DNA of 64,000 bases from Biomphalaria glabrata (Eukaryota > Mollusca > Gastropoda > Planorbidae). The notes beneath the pieces were generated by a model, which worked only from the letters and a program-made list of their open reading frames with translations, did not search any database and was not told the DNA's origin. Position numbers and translations under genes: made by a program. This document shows positions 10,901 to 22,500 of this stretch, one piece after another (the first letter of the stretch is position 1; the number at the start of each line of letters is the position of its first letter). The stretch lies in assembly GCF_947242115.1 (NCBI RefSeq), contig NC_074726.1, forward strand, positions 7,709,070-7,773,069, written 5' to 3'.

Positions 10901-13900
10901 AATTAGTTCCTTATATCTGTGATTACAGATTTCCTGACGAACATTCTTTCATTAGACAATTCCGTAATGAATCGCGTACTAAATATTAATTCGTTTAATT
11001 GTTTACTTTATAATCCCATCCCTAGATCTAAAACTCTAATTCAACTCTAAGATGATAAAACTTCTCTTCGAACAGATAGTTTTATACTTTAACACATAAA
11101 CATATTAATTAAAGTCCATTCATTTCATATTTTGATCAAATAAACATTCAAATTTGGTTTTCTAAAGCTACATTCGTTTACGAAAGCTGCGAAGCCGAGT
11201 TGAGATAGGCCTAGATCTATATTCATTCATGAATCGCGTACTAAACATTATTTCGTTTAATTATTCACTTTATAATCCCATTCATTTAACAAAGCTATCG
11301 CTCTTTTCGTTTTTAATAGATAAGAATGTATCGACTTCCTTCGGGTAAACCCATTTTCTCAAAACTAATTTTATTTTCGTAGCGAAACAGAAATAACGTG
11401 AAAGGATCATTAGCTACGTTTAACATACATCTAAATCCAATCCACTAGATTATCCAAAAGCATTTTTTACATAAATTAATTCCTGATATCTGTGACTACA
11501 GATTTCCTGGCGAACATTCTTTCATTAGACATTACCAAATGGTTACACATTAACACATCTCTCTTCTGAGGTCTGAGTCTATTCCTAGGCCTAGGTCTAA
11601 AACTCTTACTGAACTCTAAGATGATAAAACTTCTTTTCGCAAAGATAGTTTTATGCTTTAACACATAAACATACTAATTATTGTCCATTCATTTGATATT
11701 TTAATCAAATTAACATTCAAATTTGTTTTTCTAAAGCATTTTTAATACATTCGTTCGCTGTTCGCTAAAGCTGCGTAGCCGTGTTGAGATAGGCCTATAT
11801 TCATTCATGAAAAAAAGTTCACGCATGCGCAGCACAGAACTCTAGATTAGTGTAGATTTAGATCTACGTCTACCTCAAGATCTACTTTATACTTTATACA
11901 CATGAACATACAAAATTTAGTCTATTCATCTCAAATTTTAATCAAATATATGTAGGCCTACAAGCAAATGTTTTAATTTGAAAAAAAAAATGGATTTAAT
12001 TAAGCCTATTAGCTATTTTGATTTAATAGCTTCATTCACACTATTTTTACATTGACACATTCGCTTTACTTATTACATTATTATTTCGTTTAATTGTTTA
12101 CAAAACACTCTCAGTGACTATATCGACAGTAATGCGCAAATAAAGACCCGCGGGTCGCGGGTAACATATGTCTAGTCTATATTATAAAGTAGAATGTGAG
12201 GGGTATGTATGTATGTATGTATGTATGTATGTTACTTTTAGACATCAAAACCGCTTGACCAATCTTGATAAAACTAGGCAGGAATGTTCCTTGGGTACCA
12301 ACTTAGACCGTAGTGTATGTATTGTAGCCCTAAAACAAACTTAAGACCCTAAAAAAAAATAAAGTTGTCCGACTCTATTACAGCTATAGTATTTTATGGA
12401 TCTAGGCCATGTCTACAATGTTGATCGAAAGGATTTAGACCTAGATCTAATTTTTAGAAATACACTTTGCGCAGATAGTTTTTTACTTTGACACATGAAA
12501 AGACAAAAGAAGATCCATTGATTTCATTATATAATAAAATTAACCTTCAATGTTGTGTTTCAAAAGCATTTTTTACATTAATTAGTTACTTATATCTGTG
12601 ATTACAGATTTCCTAACGAACATTCTTTCATTAGACAATTCAGTAATGAATCGCGTACTAAATATTAATTCGTTTAATTGTTTACTTTATAATCCCATCC
12701 CTAGATCTAAAACTCTAAGATGATAAAACTTCACTTCGCACAGATAGTTTTATACTTTAACACATAAACATATTAATTAAAGTCCATTCATTTCATATTT
12801 TGATCAAATAAACATTCAAATTTGGTTTTCTAAAGCTACATTCATCTACGAAAGCTGCGAAGCCGAGTTAAAGGCCTAGATCTATATTCATTCATGAATC
12901 GCGTACTAAAAATTATTTCGTTTTATTGTTCACTTTATAATCCCATTTATTTAACAAAGCTATCGCTCTTTTCGTTTTTAATAGATAAGAATGTATCGAC
13001 TTCGGGTAAACCCATTTTCGCAAAACTAATTTTATTTTTGTAGCGAACGAGAAATAACGTGAAAGGATCATTAGCTAAGTTTTACATACATCTAAATCCA
13101 ATCCACTACATTAGTAAACACAAACTTAGACCCGCAGGCCGCGGGTAATGCCAGGCTAGTATACTATAAAGTAGAATGTGAGGTGTATGTATGTTACTTA
13201 TAGACATCAAAACCGCTTGACCAATCTTGATAAAACTTGGCAGGATTGTTTCTTAGGTACCAACTTAGACCTTAGTGTATGTATTGTAGCCCTAAAACAA
13301 ACTTAAGACCCTAAAAAAAAATAAAGTTGTCCGACTCTATTACAGCTATAGTATTTTATGGATCTAGGCCATGTCTACAATGTTGATCGAAAGGATTTAG
13401 ACCTAGATCTAATTTTTAGAAATACACTTTGCGCAGATAGTTTTTTACTTTGACACATGATAATACAAAAGAAGATCCATTGATTTTATTATATAATAAA
13501 ATTAACCTTCAATTTTGTGTTTCAAAAGCATTTTTTGAATTAATTAGTTCGTTATATCTGTGACTGCAGATTTCCTGACAAACATTCTTTCATTAGACAA
13601 TACCGTACTGAATCACTTACTAAAAATTAATTGTTTAATTGTTTACTTTATAATCCCATCCCTAGATCTAAAACTCTAATTCAACTCTAAGATGATAAAA
13701 CTTCTCTTCGCACAGATAGTTTTATACTTTAACACATGAACATACTAATTATAGTCCATTCATTTCATATTTCGATCAAATAAACATTCAAATTTGGTTT
13801 TCTAAAGCATTATTTTTAAGAGACTACATTCGTTTACAAAAGCTGCGAAGCCGAGTAGAGATAGGCCTAGATCTATATTCATTCATGAATCGCGTACTAA

Positions 13901-16900
13901 AAATTATTTCGCTTAATTGTTCACTTTATAATCCCATTCATTTAACAAAGCTATCGCTCTTTTCGTTTTTAATAGATATGAATGTATCGACTTCGGTTAA
14001 ACCCATTTTCGCAAAACTAATTTTATTTTCGTAGCGAAAGAGAAATCACATGAAATGATCATTAGCTAAGTTTAACATACATCTAAATCCAATCCACTAC
14101 ATTAGTAAACACAAACTTAGACCCGCAGGCCGCGGGTAATGCCAGGCTAGTATATATATATATAAACAAAGTTCATCTTTAGTGAAAGAATTTACCACTT
14201 GCTGCCATATCTCAATAGTTCTAAGTTTACTTCTATATGAATCCAAATTAATTACTATTACACTAAAATGTTTTACATGTTTCGGATGTTCCTTCAGAGT
14301 TGAAGATAATTACTTCCTAGTCCACACCTCCCGCAGGATGACGGGGGATGGGAGTGGGCAGGGTTTGAACCCTGGACCATCGATAAATCTGAACGACAGT
14401 CCAGCGCGCAAACCGCACGACCAGGCATCCATCCACGTCACGTGATATGTTAATGATCAGCATTATAGCAATGTCACTTTCTCCTGCTTTTTAATATTCA
14501 TTCTCTTAGTACTACATGTTTAATACATGTATGGCTCCTTTTGTTTCGAAAGGCAATGGATGCGCCCAAATGAGTCACTGCTTTTTGGTTTAGTCTTGAG
14601 ACGGGGTAGAACCTGGTGTGGCTTATCAAGCCAATTCTAGAGCGGCAGATTTTGCCACAATTCATGCATGTGTATACATCTGATTCAGAGCTGGCGGACA
14701 GCGCAGCTTTCTTTTTTTTCCTCTTGATTAAGGTCGCTTCGTTTCTTTTGCTCTCAGCGATGATCGTCCCAGCACGCAAAGTCTGTCTCCATGCACTCCG
14801 GTCTTTGGCTATGTCTTCCCACATACTTTCGTTGATGTCTGTGGCTCTCATGTCTCGCTTGCAGACTCTATATGTTAGTCTTGGGCGGCCCTTGGGTCTT
14901 ACTCCCTCCACAAGATCAGCATATATACCATCTGGCATGCGGTTGACACTAATCGATTAAATTATTGGCAATTTTTTTTTTTATTGATTCATGAAATGCC
15001 ATGCACAATTTCAGTCAGTAAAAACATTTCAACCATACAGACAAAGTTGATACATAAGCCTTGTAAAAAAAATAAAATTCAAAGTGTTTCTTAAATTAAA
15101 AAAAAATACATGTAGCTTTAGTTAATGTTTTTTTTTTACCTTCTCTTGGATGGCTGGATTGATACTCGCTGTCATCACTGAGGCAAACAATTTGAACATT
15201 TTTTTCTCAAGCTGAAACAGAGATTATGCAAAGTAGACATGAATAAGGTAATACATACTTTCCATCAAACGTACGATAATACTTGTAATAGAAGATAATA
15301 CTTGTAATAGAATTAGAGTTGCAAGTAGTTGTTTTATTTTTACAAATCTTATATCAACTATCTCTGTCTGTCTGTATGTCTGTTTATCTGTCTGACTGGT
15401 AAAAAGTTTGCACACGTTATTTCTCCCACACCCAGATCAGCTTGAAATTATAAGGAAATTTTTTTTTGGGTACCTAACATTATTGTTAATTATTAATTTT
15501 GTTAGGGAAAAGGGAAATAACTTCTACATTGTCGAGAGATAAAGTAGCAAATATGGAGTTATTTCCCTTTTATAATCATATTTTTTAAACAAATGATTTC
15601 ATGTTTTGCTTCTTTTACCTCGTTCGTGCAAGGACTTAGCGGTTGGCCTTCATTCTCTTTTTTTCTCAAGATTTGTAAATCGCTTGAGAAGAGCACCTCC
15701 AGTGCCACGAGTAGATTTAATACACTGACTGGGACTTTCATGGAGTCTTTCTTTTTAAGATCCAAGGCTTCTTCAATCCAATCAATGCACAGTTCGGTTA
15801 TGTTCTCTGAAAGAAAGAAGGAAACAAGTGGCAAGAAATGAAACAAAATGTTTACAAAAGTAAAGTTCCCCTTTTAGACCTTGCAATCTACAGGTCAGAT
15901 GATGTGAAGGTCATCCGTTACGGTTAACGAGGGTGTCAAGTGGCCAGCACAACGATAAACACCTTTACTTTTTTTCAACTAATGTCAGGTACCCATTAGA
16001 GCTGGGTGGACTCAGAGGCGTCCAATGATCCCGAAATTAAAAAGGAGGGAGTAACAGAAGTGCCCCACGTAAGCGCTATAAAGATCAACTTAGGCGCCTT
16101 TTTCGCCCTCACTGGCATAAAGGAAAGTAGCTGGCAGTAGATGACCTCTGAACGAGATAATTGGAGAGCTTTCACAAAGGCTGAAAGACAAACATTTGAG
16201 ACCCAAAGAAAAACTCTTTTTAAATACAGGCGCAAAGACAAAAAGAAATACTTAATTGCTTACCTATCAAATACATTTGGTCACTTAGTACTTCTATAAT
16301 TAGAATAGCGTGTTCGTTGTAACACAATAATCTTAGGATTTCAGATACACTTTCTGTGTCGTTTTTAGCTGTTGGAGTTTCTTCCAGCGCTATGAACAAA
16401 GTCCTGAGGTACATCTCTACTTTCTCCTTGGGCAATTCCTTCAAGTCTTCATCTTCAATTTCAATCAAGGAAGAAATGCTGAAATCCTATAGAGTACAAT
16501 AAATATACAGTAGTTAGAAGTTCCAGACATTTGCACGAAATTATGTTAAAGAAAAACAAGAAAAATATTAAAATATATTTTTTAAAGACAATTAAAAAAT
16601 AATAATTTAACTCAATTCGGATATCGAACCCGTGACACCGTCAGCTGTTGGATGGCCTTGAAGTGAAACTTCCCGCATTTTCTGAATCGACCAGCGGAAA
16701 ATACATACTTAAGTTATGTTTAGAGCTCTTAATATCTAGTCTAGATCTACTTTCAGATCTGGAATGTCGATGTGATGTATATTCGATTTTGTAAAAATAT
16801 AAAAAACGCTTATAAACGTAAATAAAATTGAATTTACTGTTATCGTATAATTAAGGTAATTAGCCCTGTTGGCTCTAGACCTAGATAGATTTGTAAGTCT

Positions 16901-19484
16901 CTAGCCAAATTTACATTTATTTATTTACTTTGAAAAATTATAACGGTCAAACTAGAATTTTCCACGTGTGGCAGACGAGCTAGTAAATCTTTTATCAGCG
17001 ATATACATCAACTGTTAAATTTCTAGAAAAATCGTTACAGTAGTATTCGAGATCAGCGTCCACCCTCCTTGAAGAAGTGGCTTGAAAAGAGACAAAAAAT
17101 ACCTTCATTACAGCCAGTGTCCGCTAAAACATTTTTATTTTTGTAAGTTCCGTATAAATTCTTTATTACATATTTACTATAAAGTAGATTTTTTTTTATG
17201 AAAAAAAAAGGAATTTAATTCTATTAATAATTATACAACCTCTTATTTTAATTCTAGCATTTTAATCAATATTTCGATATTTATTTCTGAAATGTTTTTT
17301 TTTAAATTTCTTACCAAGTTATTCGATCCTTTGGGTCCATCTATCTCGATATCTTGAACATCAGTGCTATAATAGTGTAAATACATAAATAGGACGTAGG
17401 TAGCTAAGAAACATAGTCCTACTATAGCACTATTAACTAAAACATGTATGAACGAAGTGTATGAAGTGTGCGTATGATACATCTATCTATCTATATATAT
17501 AATATTGTACCTATTTTCTGGCCATGTATCCCCAACGTTGTCGTCTGCTTTTGATTTCCTTACTAATTTTAAAATAGAAATTGAAAACATATAATTAGTT
17601 TTTTAAAAATATGATAAATAATGTATGACAAAAAAACAAATATACATAGTAATAATTAATAATAAATTTTACAAATATATTTCTATAAGGTAATTGAAAC
17701 AATATATTTATTTTAATGTTTATTAATTATCGTCAATCCCGACAATCCCTTTGAGTTCAAGGGCGGAACTATAGCCGCCAAGCTATTGCTAGCATTTGAT
17801 AAACATTTATACATTGCTGAAATAAATATTAAACACTGTTACGAATACATTTTGTTCGGAAACATAAACTCAAAAAAGCCTCAGCCAAAATCAACCAGGT
17901 AGCTAAAAAAAAAGGCAGGTTTCTAGTATTTGTTGCAAAACTGCCCGCAGGTCTAGTCTACCATAACGATAGGGTCTCATTTTTATTCTATATTTACTAA
18001 TAATAAAATTTGAGATCAGAGTGTGGTGCGACATAATATACAAATGGGTTCACATACCAATATGTAGCTTATATTATATAGATATGATGATATGATTTTT
18101 CTATAAAAATATGACCGCCCCACACTAATTAGAGGGATAGAGTGAGGAGGGCAATAGATACAGTCAACCCCCCCCCCCCTTTACGCCACCGAATCGGCCA
18201 AGAAGGGGAGTGACATAATATAAAAACTATATTTTAATTGATCTATTTTGTTCACAAACTATGATTTCCCCTAATAGAAGGACCGCCTTACCCCACACTC
18301 AAAGGGTTTAGGTGGGAAGGGCAGTAGAGGTATTCGCCCCCCCCCCCGCCATTCGGCCAACAGGGGACAGACATAATATAAAGATCGGTTAAAACACCAA
18401 TAACACGTTTTAATCATATAGATATGTAATTGTTTCTGTTAGCAAGCTGTGACCGAGTGGGGGTTGCGATCGCCCCTACCGCTCTCCCCCCCCCCCCGCG
18501 GATTCACCAGTGATATGTAGGTCACAGCTGGGGCTGCGTATCCGCGAGAAATACTGCATTCCTCATTAATCTTCGGTCTCCAAGACAAGCCTTATTATAT
18601 TTGTATCTTACACCCTCATCCCCACCTCAAAAAGACATACAAATTTTCATTTCATTCTGAAGCATTTTCCCGCGAAATGTGCCGTAAAGGTTACCATTAA
18701 AATGTAATCAGGGCATTTGTTTTACAATGTATTCTCGTAGCTTCTAGTTACTACAGAGAAAAGTAAATAATGTGGATCATCGGTTTACTGTAACTGAAAA
18801 TGAGAGAACTTTCAATTTAAAAAAGAGAGAACTTTCAATTTAAAAAAAGAGAGAACTTTCAATTTAAAAAAGAGATTCGGAGCTTATAAATAAGGGAGAC
18901 AACGTCCATTCAGTTCATAAGTTTCAACCTCGTAGTCTACTTTTGTGAATCAACATTTGAATTAAAATTTAAAAGTGTATTACTGCTTGATATATAGTGT
19001 GAGCTCAATATTGTCACGATTTGTACTTCATGGATCGGAATATTTTGTTTTTCTAAAGAGGAATTCTGTTGTTTTTTTGTTTGTTCCATTGCGCAAAGAT
19101 CTGTGCAAACTATTGGACATTGAGTCTATTAGACTCCATTTATGGAAACTGAATTACAATCACCGACAAATACTGTATTAACACATGACATTGACAAGAA
19201 ATAGCAGAGTCATTCTTTCGAATGCTTGCGTCATCTATTCATCAAACCCACTCATGCGTCTCGCTTCTCTTGGAAACTGCATTTGTATTAGAGGCTGGCT
19301 TTGTGTCATGCTGAACTCTTTATTGCAAACATAGTCGAGCCTATATAAGATAAATGGGCTATTAGTTATTCTATTGCCGCTCACCAGTTTTAAATCATGA
19401 TCGTAATAACACATAAGCTTTTTGTACGTCATTCCTATCTCGGCGTACACACACAACACACAGCAACACTATCTAAAGGGTTTC

Positions 19485-19519
<35 letters not shown>

Positions 19520-22500
19520 AGAGAAAAAAAAAAAAAAAAAAAAAAAAAAGAAGAGAAAAAAAAAAAAAAAAAAAAAAAAAAAGAAGAGAAAAAAAAAAAA
19601 AAAAAAAAAAAAAAAGAAAAAAAAAGAAGAAAGAAAAAAAAAAAAAAAGAAGAAAGAAAAAAAAAAAAGAAGAAAGAAAAAAAAAAAAAAAAAAAAGAAG
19701 AAAGAAAAAAAAAAAAAAAAAAAAATATCTAAAGGGTTTAAATAAGTAATAGTGATATAAAGCTACGCTACTCGGAACAACGCAATTTTAGCTTAATCTC
19801 TTTAAATAGTGATCAATCTTTAGCTTTTAAGATCCTTGTGTGTAATATCATATTAATGTATTGTATCGACACGTGTATTGGAACATTGACAATCCTTATC
19901 TGTATGTCAGACACCCTAACATTACAAATAGATATAACAATGTACCTGCTAGTCTGGGTTTATGAATGTGTTATACGAATTCGAAGCTGTGGTTATATTG
20001 AATCACTCTGGCTGTCTGTCTGTCTTGTAAAAAGTGTGTAGGTGTTATTTCTCCCATACCCATTCTCGGATCAAGTTGAAACTTCTCAAAACTATTAACA
20101 AGACATAAATTAATACACAACAAAAATGACCAATTAGTCAATTAGTTACTGGTTATTAACTATTTTGTTTGCTACCAACAAGAGAAACTAATCCTTCAGT
20201 ATTCACAGCTATGGCTACATTTGTTGAGTTTAATCCCCTTAAATAATTGTCAACGCTATTTCTCCCTCACGCATTATCCGATGAAGTTGACAATTTAAAC
20301 AAGGATTTATGGTACCTAAAAAAATAATAATCAATAAACAAAAGTACCACATTAGACATTTAATTATTGGTAATTAATTGCTTTGTTTTATGCCGAATAA
20401 AGGAAATTGATAGAAGTGCGGAGTTCTTCCCTTTTAGATAAGCTTTTTTTTTTTTAAATTATTATTTTGCTATAATAGGTTCAGTGTGTCCGAAGTCTAC
20501 GGTTACGGTGTTGAGTGGCGGAAGTATCTAGATAAATTTTCCTTGATGCCGTTAAGCTCTTAGCAAACAAAACTCAGCTCAAGACATGATATTGAACTCG
20601 AGACCCCATTGAGTGTCGTTATACTCATCTATGTGCCAGAGAGAGGATGAAGAGAAGTGAAACACATGCTATTTAGATCTACAAATGATTCAATAATAGA
20701 ATATGCGTCATCTGTTTGGAACCCCTCAACTCAAGAAAACATTAAGAAACTGGAACAGACACAAAATAGAGCAGTGAGATTCATAACAAACTAGGGGTGC
20801 ACCGGATAGTCGCTCCGGCTCCGGCTTCTGCCGAATATCCGGCATTTTTTACTATCCGGTGCTATTCGGCTCCGGTCGGATATCACTACCGGATAGTAAA
20901 CCGGATAGTAAAAAATACACCTATTTAATATGCATAAAGTGGACCTCGTTCCATTAATGTCTGTTGTAGAATGTATTAATGTTTATATTAAAACAAAATA
21001 ATGTGCTTAAAAATAGAGCCATTATGAATATGCACCAAACATCGTTTATTATAAAGACAAGGCGTGTTAATAACTTAATATAAATAGAAATGAAACTTTA
21101 TAACATCATAAATGCGCTTTACATACAGAGCAGCAATGGCTGGCACGTTTTTCAATTTGTCTTGACCTTTGAGTAGGTTAGTTAACATGTTAAAATGCTA
21201 CATTCCTTGACTACGCCATGCTGACCAGACGTCTGTCTAGCTGTGCGGGTATATCTCCAGAGGTAGAAATGAACAACTCCCACCCCTTTTATTTGTTTAG
21301 TCCATCACATTGAGTTTTTTTTTATAGGTAGGTGACCACAAGTTAAATACGATGGACGTAGGTTTAATGTCAGCGTATTGACACTCTCTAGAGGTCACAC
21401 CTTTCGAGGGAACTGAGTTTGTTTACTTAGTAGTTAATCTTTATTAGGGGGGCTGGACTACAAGAGCCACACCTATAAGGTAACCAGGTATATTTCCAGA
21501 TGAACAACTCCCTCCCCCTTTTATTTGTTTAGTTCATCACATTGAGTTCATTGATTGACAGGTGACCCCAAGTCAGATACGATGGACGTAAGCGCTCTCT
21601 AGAGGTCACACGAGGGAACTATGTTTACTTAGTTGGGGGGGGGGTGGACAGCCAAACATCTACACGGGTATCCGGACAAAGAGTTTGCTTATTTGGAGAA
21701 AAATCTTAATCACGTGGTTGGGCTAGAGGCCACACCTTTTCAAGTGTGCCGAGTTACTTGAACACAAATCTCAATTTGTAAGCTGGACTAAAGATCACAC
21801 GCATCTAAACGAGTGACCTTTAGCTACACAGAACTTTTACACACCTGACATCCATCCCTTTTGTAACAGTTACTGAAACCACGAATAAAATAATTAATAA
21901 GTAATAATTAAGGAAGATGTTTCTAACATACGTTCTTTGCATTTCATGTTTCTTACGTACGTTCTTTGCACAATAAAATAAAACAAAGATGTGCATGTTT
22001 GCGTGTGTGTATTTTTTTGCCTTGTATTAAAACCTTTAGAAAGAAAGCTAATTTCATTGTTTAATTCTTTTGACTTAATAAATAACGGAAAACCTTACAG
22101 TAAATTTTAAAATCGCATAAAATAAATTGAATAATAGTACCGCAGTTAGATCTAGCAAACAAATATGCTGGAGCGTAAAAAAAAAACAACAACCCTTGAC
22201 CTCTAACTAGTGGACGGGTATAAGTTATCTATATGCTTGACTGACCATGCCAATGTGTTATCTTTTTTGACTGACACTCAACTCTATTGCGTGCGTATGC
22301 TCAAGAAAAAAACAATGCTTGATGGTTAACACAAACAACTATACACACTACACTAGGACTACATGTGTAGGCTCATTAGGTATATCTGACCAAGTTGATG
22401 GTCTGAAATTCATGAACACATACATCCGACAACTATACAAGGCAGATTGCACTTTACTTATAAATGAGATTTACATTTGTAACTAGTTAAATATATACTA

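Noticed and set aside
19397-19745. Lysine-rich frames of about 110 codons
   Set aside because: Translation of an A-rich tail flanked by a target duplication.
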